DNA of 64,000 nt from Eutypa lata. Its lineage: Eukaryota; Ascomycota; Sordariomycetes; Xylariales; Diatrypaceae. The stretch spans positions 248,001-312,000 of the forward strand of contig JAKULF010000002.1 in the NCBI GenBank assembly GCA_022661535.1. Direction: 5' to 3'. This document shows positions 46,787 to 56,629 of this stretch, one piece after another; within the stretch, counting starts at the first letter, position 1, and each line of letters begins with the position of its first letter. Both the position numbers and the translations under genes were made by a program. The notes beneath the pieces are model-generated. The model was not told the DNA's origin and made no database searches. It was given only the letters and a program-made list of their open reading frames with translations.

Positions 46787-48930
46787 TTTAGGGGGGGAGG
46801 GTTGTAGTAGAGAAGGGGTTTGGGTGGGTGAATAAAGCAACTGCTCACATGTATATGGTGGGAATTTAGTCGGTCGTTTTCACATGAATGGTCATCATGA
46901 TGGTTTGCATTTAGGGCGTTCACTCGGAGTGATGTTTATTGCATATAAGGGACATCACATAACTGCACATAGGATATATACTAGCCACCTCTGTGGTAGG
47001 GGATGAAGGATGGGGAACATATTGGATGTTGGACGGATATCCTGGATATCCGCTTCTGGTGCTGTCAACGCTTGCCTACTTGCTTGATAGAACGCCATAA
47101 CTAGTGTAATGTTAAAAGTATTATGAGACATATATATCCATGTTTGGAAAAATGTATCTTCATATGTGTAGTCATAGCAAAAGCACAGAAGGTCTATAGG
47201 GTTCGGTTCTGTTGGTTTGACAATACAGCAAGAGCTTTGTTCTTTGTGCTATAATATCTCCTAATTATTTGTGCTGTGCCCAACTTATGCACCTGTCAAT
47301 CACCTACCACTAGCTACGTCACCACCTATCCATCTCACTAGGTGCCGCTACCTTTGAAGCCAGAGCACCCTTGGAGCATGGATTGCAAGCCTTCTCCGAG
47401 TAGCTTGACTTTCGTCAGTAGATAATTATAGACCCTCGTTTCAAATGACCTTGCTACATGTCAACTTGTACATAGGTAAAAATCCGGAAGATCTTTAATG
47501 ATAATGGATATAGAATCACGTGTTTTGTTACACCGTAATACGATCCGAGTGAGTATTGTAACATTCAAAACAACTTGAGTTTAAACGTCCTCCCTTTGAG
47601 TGTTGAATTATTACTTTTTTTTTAAGTGTCGTGGAAATGTATATACATAATTGCGGAAGAACGATATATTTCCTTGTAATATAACTACGAGCATATACTT
47701 TATTAAATGCTCTTGACTGGATTACATGTCAATGGTACAACGAATCCTGTCTTAATTTATAGATTTGTAGTGTGACTTGATACCTTGATTATTACGTTAT
47801 CGCTGATTGCATAGAAGAACAAGGAGTTTTATCACATACAGACTGTTATAAGAACAGGGTATGGCATAAAGCATAATGTGAATATTGTCTAGGAGCTCTA
47901 AAACTAAGGATAAATGGCTAAGAAGATCTATATATACTTACCTAGGTAGGTACCTACTATAGGAGCCCCGGATATAAGATTACCTGTACCGAGAGCTTAG
48001 TAAGCAGTTCCAACCCGACTGCCACAATAACTATGACGCTAAAAACGACGCCGTTATAGCATTGGTCGCTATAACGGGTTATATACTCAATTGTGATAAG
48101 TATAGTAAGAGGTTGATATTGTCTGGCTTCATACCTAGGCGTAATAGCTACCCTGTATAAGTATATATACGTAGGGAAAGCACCAGACATAAGCAATCCT
48201 AAAGACCGAGATTACCTAGGTACTTACCCAATCACTCCAATCCCTTAACAGGGGCTCACTTACTCCAACAACTATGTCAAGTTCCTGCCAAAATAATTGA
48301 CACCTTCCACTATGCAATGACCTATTTATGTAACTCATATGTACTCCGATCATAATATTACGAAGATTAAAGTTGAATAAGCTCATAATTATCATGTTGA
48401 AAATGGAATAATCGTTAATTATTACAGTCGAACCAAATATTATTCAAATTAGAACATTTATCGTATCATTTAATTTGGCAGCAACTTGTATGTGGACTTA
48501 TTTGGTTAAATTATTCGGCGAACTGAAACATAGTATAAGCTACAAGCCGTTGGTTTTATAATCCCGTTCACCAGAAAAATCACACCTGGACTGGGTGAGG
48601 GGAAAGCTGGAAAAGACAAAATAAGTTATATATTAAGATTGAACGATAATGTTCATCATTTACATATTGTTGTAAGGTTTTAGCAACCATCAAACAGCGA
48701 ACTGTTAGTTATATGTAAAATGTTGCTCTAATGCATAGATAGTATCACAGGTTTATACTTGGATTGCTTTATTAAATGATTTAATAATTAATACTTTGCA
48801 AAATGATGGCAAATACAAAGGGTGTGTATAGTTGAATTAAGAGGATACAACAAGCATTGCAGAACTTAAAGATCATAAAAAAGAAACAAGGCTTGGGGGG
48901 AAAAATTTAAAAAGTAAAAAATAAAAAACA
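46787..48930. other. AT-rich intergenic region
   Basis: 2.1 kb with strongly AT-biased sequence after about 47.5 kb and several ACCTAGGTA-type palindromes (47941-47952, 48132, 48214). No gene is supported. The composition fits RIP-altered or relic DNA. Confidence 0.5.
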
Positions 48931-48939
48931 CCAAATTGT

Positions 48940-49075
48940 ATTGAACAAGTAACCTTCAAAAAAGATACCTAAATGTAACAGCTCGGGACCGACCGCAGAT
49001 TGCCATATTAGGACTTCTAATCGATGCACATCAGGCCCACACGAGTCCGTTACTTTACCACTCTACCAACTGTTC
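48940..49075 (-). tRNA. Decayed tRNA-like sequence upstream of first RNase H-like gene
   Basis: On the minus strand AACAG, then TTGGTAGAGTGGTAAAG, resembles a tRNA 5' half with an A box. TAACGGACTCGTG resembles a Thr-CGT anticodon arm. The 3' half is degraded (GAAGGTTACTTGTTCAATAC near 48945-48965 resembles a mutated T arm). It cannot fold as a normal tRNA and is best seen as a relic. Confidence 0.35.
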
Positions 49076-49429
49076 AGATGTGGTTTGTTGAATTAACACA
49101 TTATTATTATTATTTATATACCCAATTGCATAACATTACAATAGGAAGAAATTTATCACCCTAAGGAATTACCTTTTTCGTCTCCCACCACGGTACTACA
49201 TACCTACATGTGCCTAGCTAATGTACTTAATCCGCAAGGGGTACTTAGGTACTATGGCAGTAATTTCCCGTAACCTGGAAATAATTGTTGGTCAGGCTAC
49301 TACTAATTACACAACACGCCTTCGTCCTGCAAATAACTTGGAAATACCATTAGATGTTTACGTTCGCACCTCTAAAGCAACTACGCTCTTTTTACATATT
49401 TTCTCACACTGACGAAGGACAACGACAAC

Positions 49430-50943
49430 ATGACGGATCCTGAAGACCATGTAAAAGAGCAAGGCCACCACCGCCGACGCGGCAGCCGCAAGTCCAAAAA
49501 GCCCCCGCCAGAAACGATCGTGGGCAACGCCATTCAACGTTTTCAAAGACTGCATAAACGGGGAAAGATACAACAAGACGTAACCGAGTTTGCCAAGCAA
49601 CAATCTGAAAGCCTTGGATTAAATTACGGTGGCCCATACCCGAACCTGAAAGCAAGCAGCGTAAAGCTTGAGGATGCCAGAGAAGGTGCAGAAGCATTTG
49701 CTAAATCTGCAATTGACCCCAACGAAGCCACTCTTGGTCCTAGGATGGTATTTTTCGCGGATGGGTCGGTCCTTGAGAGCCGCCTCATAGGCGGTGGTGG
49801 TGTAACATTCAAGCGCTTTCAACCAGAATCGCCCCAATGGACTGATGCACGCATTGCGGCAAAAGGAATTACGGGATCCGATGAAGCCGAAAGAATGGCA
49901 CTTAGCTATGCACTGGAATTAGCTAAGGCTGAGTATAACCTCAGCCGATTTAATACCCACCCACCGGCGAATCCTGCTCCTACATCGTTACCTCTCTACA
50001 TATTCACAGATTCCCTAGACGCAATTAGAAAACTCGGGAAGTACCTTGCCAAAGATCCATTCGACCAAGGTCGGATGAGTCCAGAATATCTACACCCGAC
50101 ATTCGCTTCCATGGTCCGGAAATTGAACCGCCTCGTGAGCAATGGCATCCAAGTACATTTCCACTGGACCAAGGGTCACTCGAACGGATTCGGGAACAAT
50201 CGCGCAGATCTACTCGCGGGGACGGCGGTCCGATAGTACAGACACCACCGCGAGTCAATCGACGTCGATAGAACATACGCAGAGATTCGAATACCCACCA
50301 CACGGGTGGAGTTGCAACAAGAGCCGATCCGGGAGAACACCAACGTGACGGTACAACAGTCCCTAGATCGATCACTAAAGGACCTGGGAGAGATGAGAAA
50401 GAGGAAATTCAGCGAGGTCGAACCAGCGGGCGAAGACGAGGAAACGCAACCGAAGAAGATATCGGCACATATGCTGAGGAAGGCTCGACGAAAAGTCACC
50501 AAGACACTAAAGCGTATGGGAGTCAATACCTCCGCTCTGCAGTCCGCTCCCCAGCCGGAACCTACCGATGCTGGAGACGTGCCCTCCGGCATCGCCGCAG
50601 GGGCTGCTGTGTCTGCTTCAGTCACTGATGATTCTGCTACAAACCACTGTCAACAAATGTTCAGCCAGGTAGCAGAGGAAGCCACTGGGACAGAGAAAAC
50701 TGAGGAGACAGAGAAGGTTGAGGAGACAGAGAAGGTTGAGGAGACAGAGAAGGTTGAGGAGACAGAGAAGGTTGAGGAGACAGAGAAGGTTGGGAAGACG
50801 AGGTAAGTTGGCTACGCTATCGTTTGGTGGGTCATTTGATGTGAACAGTGAATTTTGCTAACAAAGAGCTCAATAGTGTACCGGATGAGCCTCAGGCTCA
50901 AGGAGCCCCTAGAGTCAAAAGCCCTACGATTACCGAGGAGTGA
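49430..50943 (+). CDS. Stand-alone RNase H-like protein with in-frame TAG and C-terminal repeats
   Basis: The frame from ATG 49430 encodes an RNase H fold at residues about 100-268. The expected acidic residues are in VFFADGSV (Asp111), DEAERMALSYAL (Glu154), IFTDSLDAI (Asp194) and KGHSNGFGNNRADLLAG (His250, Asp260). A TAG at 50234-50236 then follows, where the tandem paralogue has Trp. The same frame stays open to a donor at 50802 and splices in phase to 50877-50943, giving 480 codons including both stops. The tail has a basic segment (KKISAHMLRKARRKVTKTLK) shared with the paralogue and five ETEKVE repeats. No reverse transcriptase or integrase is adjacent, so it is not simply part of an intact retroelement. 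Either the 268-residue product or a longer product restored by editing or readthrough may exist. Confidence 0.75.
50687..50794 (+). repeat. Five 18-bp tandem repeats coding ETEKVE
   Basis: GAGACAGAGAAGGTTGAG repeats perfectly at 18-bp period within the C-terminal part of the first RNase H-like gene, with a diverged unit at the start. It encodes alternating acidic and basic residues and is absent from the paralogue, so it expanded after duplication. Confidence 0.92.
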
Positions 50944-52020
50944 TACGCTGTCACGTTGAGCTGAGGACAAATCTTGATTGCATGGAACTATAGTTAAACT
51001 ATAGTGTAAGATTAAAGGTACTATGAGGCTTATACGTCTGAATTTGTAACATTGTGCTTCTGCGTAATGATAGCAAAGGTATATATGGACAGAGGTTTCC
51101 CTGTGAGTAGTACGGAGATACTATTGAATACAACATATTCAGCAGTATCAGTATTGACTGCTTACGTACGTATCTCGAAGAAGCGTTATAGTCCTTAAGG
51201 AGGTGCTGCAATCAAATATTAGAAGTTGCCCACAAATCTACTCAAGACATCTGGTCTTTGATGCTTTAACTGTATGCATTTTAGTAGAGTAGTTCAGTTA
51301 GACTTCCTGGATAGTCTTGATATCACAGTATGAAGCTGGCCAAGACGGTTTAAGCTGTCTGGGCAGTATTGGTTCAATGAAGTTAACTGTTTTCTTTCAA
51401 TTTTGGATAAATGGTAAGTTCCATGTATGCAATACTTGAACGGGTATTGTTTTATTCATATCTTTGTTTATTACTATATTTGCACGTCTGTATCTAGTTC
51501 ATGGCGAGGGTTTTGTCATCATTTTAAGTCCAATATGACACTTTATTTTCTTATCTTGTAACTTGATGACATTTGCATAATTTGCATTTAATTTATAATA
51601 ATATATAATCGTTTACTTATTAATCAAACTTAGCATTAGTTGTACAGTGTAATTTAGCTGTATTTACCATAAAGCTGCATGTATTACAAAGTAGGATACT
51701 AGGCAGTGGCTCACCCTGTTGCACTTGTACGGTCATCTCCCAATGGGTAAAACATGCAGCGGCGGCAGGTTGATTACTTTAATATTTCATGTTTCATTCC
51801 TTTATTGGTATTGTATGAAAGATTTCGTAAATATCAATGGAAATAAAGTATTAGCTTTCAATTGTCCCTTATCTTTGTATATTCTTTTAGGTGTCTTATT
51901 TGTTTTGGTGAAAAGGGGACGCACATCCGAGAGAAAAAGAGAAGATACATTTTTTAATTGCATAACAAGGATTTTGGCATCTAAAGCTTGCGAATAAATA
52001 TATGTATGCGGGAGAAAATA
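50944..52020. other. AT-rich intergenic region between the RNase H-like paralogues
   Basis: About 1.1 kb of AT-rich DNA. The open frame at 51719-51997 has hydrophobic content but no recognisable motif. No RNA gene is seen. Confidence 0.5.
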
Positions 52021-52021
52021 T

Positions 52022-52125
52022 AATTGCAAACACCAGACTTGAATCCGTGACCTTTAAAAGAAATGGCAAAAATGTGTGGCAGCCTAGGCCAGCATCGCTG
52101 CCTTATCGGAAGCTTTTTTGGAATG
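52022..52125 (-). tRNA. Decayed tRNA-like sequence upstream of second RNase H-like gene
   Basis: On the minus strand, GGTCACGGATTCAAGTCTGG resembles a tRNA T arm changed by G-to-A and C-to-T substitutions, and GATAAGGCAGCGATGC upstream resembles an A box. The stretch AAAGGTCAC..TTCAAG..TGGTGTTT matches GAAGGTTAC..TTCAATAC..TGGTGTTT at the 48.9-kb relic, so the two may share origin. Confidence 0.3.
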
Positions 52126-52285
52126 AATTTACCACGGCCTATTGAACAGACCTCCTAAAAGCACCACTTACTACAGCACCATTTGTTCTCGCTTGATACC
52201 TGTTGATAAAAGTGCTGGTAATATGACCTACATTATCTGGCAAACCAAAATTAATCTGCCTGAGGAAATTTTCCCACTATATACT

Positions 52286-52348
52286 TTGTATGTACATATG
52301 TACTTTTTTACCATTGTACTACAATGGTTGTAGTACATACATATGTAC
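52286..52348 (+). repeat. Hairpin flanked by GTACATATGTAC-like palindromes
   Basis: ACCATTGT-ACT-ACAATGGT forms an 8-bp perfect stem with a 3-nt loop near 52309-52327, flanked by GTACATATGTAC on the left and ACATACATATGTAC on the right. It may be the trace of an excised element or a chance AT-rich structure. Confidence 0.55.
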
Positions 52349-52703
52349 TCAATGTACCTATCTACCTTTATGCCTGCTTACACGTACTGTTGTAGCAACC
52401 TGCCAGAACCTCCATCCAATTTAATCCCTATGTACGTAGCCTGTTGCATCATTCTAATTCTCTTACTGCAAATAGCCTAGAGGATCATTGAACGTGGAAA
52501 TTTCACCTTTGGCACTACCTGCATTGTTTTCAACTATTCTCTGCCTGTCAACCTTCATCTTCAGTTTGCATGCGTTTAATAGAGGAACGACACGAATATA
52601 ATCACCTCTCCCAATCTTGATTCGGCCTTTCTTTGGTACATTGTCAAAACCCATCATTTCTTCACCTTCAGCCTCTGGCTCTGACCAACGTACCAGACTC
52701 TTC

Positions 52704-53900
52704 ATGCAAAACGACGAGGAAAATATGTCAGAACATAAGGACAACGAAGACCCTCAGGGTTCAGAAAGCCAGCTGTCGGGACCAACCCAAAGCGCGGGAA
52801 ATCAACACCAAATTGCCAAGAACCAGAGCAAAAGATTCCTTCGACAAGTAGAGCAAGATGCCATCAGATTTTCTCGCGAGGAAGCCGAGGCAGCTGGAAG
52901 GATTTACGGCGGCCCTTACCCGAACTTAATCGCCACAAGCACACGCATTACTACCGATCCACATTCGACAAAGGAGTTTGCCGGCCGGGTAGCAGACTCC
53001 GGAGAGCCTAGTCTTGGACCTAGGATCGTATTTTTCACGGCTGGTTCTATGCACGTGGAATCCTACGAAGGTGGAGGTGGCATCACATTCAAGCGATTTC
53101 CATCAGACTCACCGCAGTGGAACGATTTTGCCGTCGCCATACGAGGCATCACTCGATCTCAGGAGGCTGAAATGGTGGCAATGAGTCATGCATTGCAATT
53201 AGCCTTCTCTGACCATCATGGCGCTGAGGCAGCATCGAATGCTGGTGGATCATTTCCGGTCTACATCTTCACACATTCAAAGGAATCGCTTACCAAGCTT
53301 CGGACCTATTTAGCTACCAACCCTTGCGGCAAATCTCGAAAGACTGATCAATACATGCATCCAGCTTTCATTAACTTCATCGAGGACCTAGATTGCGCTG
53401 TGAAAAGTGGCATCGACGTGAGGTTTCATTGGGTGAAGAGCCATGCAGCCGTAGAGGGGAACGAGCGTGCTCGTATGCTTGCTGGGACAGCATCTAGATG
53501 GTTCCGAGAGCGTCCTTGGCCCCAAGAGACCGAAAAACCTTATGCAGCGTTTCCAATCCCTATCACGGCAATAAACGCGGAACCGAGATTCGTTCAAGCT
53601 CTCCGTCTTCACTCGGCACGCCGCTCTCAACCGCTAGTGTCCACACAACCGACTTTGGGGAAGAGAAAGAGGGAATCTGATGAGGTTCATTCAGAGGGCG
53701 AGGGCGTGGAAACCCGACCAAAGATGACGGCACGTAGATTGAGAAAAGAGCAACGAAAAATTACAAAGGGACTGGGCCGTCTGAGACTTCCCAAGACCTC
53801 CGCGCAGCCGGAGCCAACCAACGCCGGAGACGTTGCCCCCGACATCGCTGACGGTGATGGATCCACTAGGGTCGCTGAAGATGCTGCGATGGAAGGCTAA
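52704..53900 (+). CDS. RNase H-like paralogue lacking catalytic Asp residues
   Basis: 398 residues from the ATG at 52704 (MQNDEENMSEHKDNED); an upstream in-frame ATG at 52617 is less likely. It aligns along its whole length with the gene at 49430 (shared YGGPYPNL, LGPR, GGGG-TFKRF, SPQW, HWxKxH, LAGTA). The first catalytic Asp is Ala (FFTAGS, residue 113), the TDS Asp is His (IFTHSK, 191) and the last Asp is Arg (NERARMLAG, 257). Glu156 and His247 remain. It should therefore be unable to cleave RNA by the usual two-metal mechanism. Where the first gene has TAG this one has Trp (SRWFRERPW). Its own TAA at 53898 lies upstream of a donor (53943) homologous to the donor of the first gene, so the ancestral protein was probably longer. 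Confidence 0.75.
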   Translation: MQNDEENMSEHKDNEDPQGSESQLSGPTQSAGNQHQIAKNQSKRFLRQVEQDAIRFSREEAEAAGRIYGGPYPNLIATSTRITTDPHSTKEFAGRVADSGEPSLGPRIVFFTAGSMHVESYEGGGGITFKRFPSDSPQWNDFAVAIRGITRSQEAEMVAMSHALQLAFSDHHGAEAASNAGGSFPVYIFTHSKESLTKLRTYLATNPCGKSRKTDQYMHPAFINFIEDLDCAVKSGIDVRFHWVKSHAAVEGNERARMLAGTASRWFRERPWPQETEKPYAAFPIPITAINAEPRFVQALRLHSARRSQPLVSTQPTLGKRKRESDEVHSEGEGVETRPKMTARRLRKEQRKITKGLGRLRLPKTSAQPEPTNAGDVAPDIADGDGSTRVAEDAAMEG

Positions 53901-56629
53901 AAGCGCATGTTTATCGACGTTCCAGACGTAGACAACGCTGGGAAACCGACGTAAGTTATTTACAAACCCGTTTGATAAGTCACTTGAGCAGCAATATTTA
54001 CTGACAAGGCTCAAGAAGCAGCTGAAGGTTCTACAAGAGGCGCGAAGAAATATCTAGAAGGAATGTATAGATGGATGAAGAACTAGCCCACGCCAAAAGT
54101 CTAGGCCTAGATGGGAGAACGTTGACCACGGAGGTTGAAAGGGGACTTGTTATTGCCGAAGATATTAAGGAAGGGAACGAACGGTGTTAAGGTGACACAA
54201 TTTGGAACTCGACGCGTTTATGTCCAGGACAAATAAATAAGTCCTATTTGTATAGTCTAGTGTTTTGCTGTGTAGTTATATTAAGAAGGGATACCCAGAA
54301 TTAATGAGTTTACCTGTCAACACCAAGCCCTGAGATTCTAAGGTTCTAAAGAGTCTATATAGTCCGTGTTGAGTAGCGGGAGGGCCGCCAGCTTCGCCAT
54401 GGTCGGTCTAACCATCGAGTCATGTGAGTAAATTAACGTGAATGCTAAGAATGTCTGAAAGAATGAAAATTCGTATAATATATGCTTAGATAGTAGTAAT
54501 CAGTGATTACTGCGTTCTTAACATTGTGGTAATATGATTATTCAACCTCTCAACCTCTACAATTGACGTGGAATCTGCCTTCTTGCATAGATAACTAGAG
54601 CGTATCTCTAATGACTATAGGCAAGTATGTAACTAGGCGCACATTAGAGCAAGAAGTTTTGATTATCCTCGCATCAACTCGGGTATGAAGTGTTACCTGG
54701 AATAATAACGTGTGAAAATATTCAAAACTTAGGTTACGAAGGCTGGTAGCTGTAGCGGTAGGCAGAGGAAAAGTAGGCCGGCGACCCTTTATATTACTTC
54801 TTTCTAGAAATTATAATTAACTTGTACGATATGTAATACAGCAACTACTAAACACCTATCTTACTTTCCCGTGTGATACTCTGATAGTTAGAGTGGGATT
54901 GCAAGAAACGAGTTTAAGTACGTTAAATTGTATAAATCTACGGAATTAGCTCCGAAAGGTTTATTGTTAATATCCCGAACGGTTCGGGACGAAACAGAGG
55001 CTTGTCGTACCAATAGACGGATTGTCTTCCTCTTCAACAAAGCTGAACATTTCCAAGAACAACTATTCGACATCGAGCCGAAGTCAACCACTAGACCCCC
55101 ATCCTACTTTTCCGTGTACTTTTCCGTGCAAAAAGGTCGCTAACAATAGTTGTACTTACGTACAATAGGTAGATGTCAGCTTAGAGATAAGTTAATAGAA
55201 GCCCAAGGAGTAGTTGCTACGGTGGATGCCTTATGAATTCATACATTGTGCACTATACGTATGGCCTCCGGCCATATGTGCTACTCAGTTTTCCCCCTTT
55301 CTTAGATCTGATATACTGGTAGATGTGCCGGTGTCCTAACCTAACGGCCACAACTTACGTGTAAATAAGAACACAATTTCATAATCCCTCATAACAACAT
55401 AACATCTCATAGCCTCCCCTTTACCCAACCTACCTTCTGCTTATATACGCGTGCGTTTAAAGTAAAGAGTTAAGCTATGTAGTAGGGCACGGCAGCCGTG
55501 CTTACGAGAAGGAGCATATTATCGCACATCGTTTGACGGAATCACAAGCTAGGAAAAAAGAAGGCAGAACAAGCAGGGGAGAATGTGATTTATTTGAAGC
55601 GATTGCGACCGAGACGAGGAGTAGAAAAAAAGCCCAGGGTATCAATTCCACCTACACGCACACACCTACATACATCATGATCATAACCGTCCGAGACCAA
55701 AAAAAAAGAGAAAACCAAGTCCTTTCCTAACTAAACCCCCATCCCCACTCCCAATCATAATTTCCCCCTATTCGACTGATCCTTAACGTTTCCCTGGTTG
55801 ACTTCTGGTCTATCAATCGGGTTACTGTAAGTAAAACAGCCATAATGCAAGAGCTCCTCGCTTCGGGAGTACGGAGCATAATGCAATCCTATGCAGTAAG
55901 GGTAGCGGATGAAATGAGAAGTTATCCATTAAAAGGCACCCTCATTGCCATGAGTTGGTTCGTCTTGCGATCATTCCCCTCCCTACAAACCCCTCATCCT
56001 GCCTCCATCCCAGAATAGTCGGGTATCTCGGGTCGTATCATCAGTCATCAGCTAGGAAAAGAAAACACAAATAATGATGTGTAAACATCTAATCAGCCGT
56101 TTCAATCCAAATCAAGCCACCCAAAAATGTGAGAAGAAAATATCCAGAAGAAAAAGGAAAGGCCTTGGTTTGAGGGTCATCATGAACTGTGCTGAGGAGA
56201 TAGTGCGCTCGGGGAAAACGGCGCAGTAGCTACAGCGAGTGTAGATGGTTGAATATCCCCACCCATCCAGCCATGAAGAAAACAAGAAATTCCCAATGGG
56301 CCAAGCAGCCACCCTTCTCTACTCCAAAATGTGCGCCGTTCGTGTATCGTGAAAAGCATCCGCCCGGTGTATAAAAATGCATATGCTAGCCGCCCAATAA
56401 AAACAATGCTGAACTGGTGAAAAAGCAATAGTGATCGTATCTTCGTGCATAACTCGTAAACAAGCGTCATTATACTCTCTAAGCATGATATCTGATGTTA
56501 GTTGTGTAGGTGTTATTCCTACATGAGGATATTCGTAGGTTCAAGTTGAACTGGGTCTCCGAGCCGTCTAATGTGTTCCAGGCCGTTTTGGCTATTGTCC
56601 TCGGGCCGTAAGGTAATTTCTGCGTCGAG
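53901..56629. other. AT-rich intergenic region
   Basis: 2.7 kb. The first 300 bases still resemble the 3' end of an RNase H-like gene (intron 53943 to about 54010, then a coding-like frame MDEELAHAKSLGLDGRT near 54070-54190 ending in TAA). The rest shows no gene. The last part is presumably the 3' UTR of the minus-strand zinc-finger gene. Confidence 0.5.

Noticed and set aside
49430..50236. RNase H domain of an intact LINE or LTR element
   Set aside because: No reverse transcriptase, integrase, protease, LTR or poly-A tail could be found around it, and it has its own start, tail and intron.
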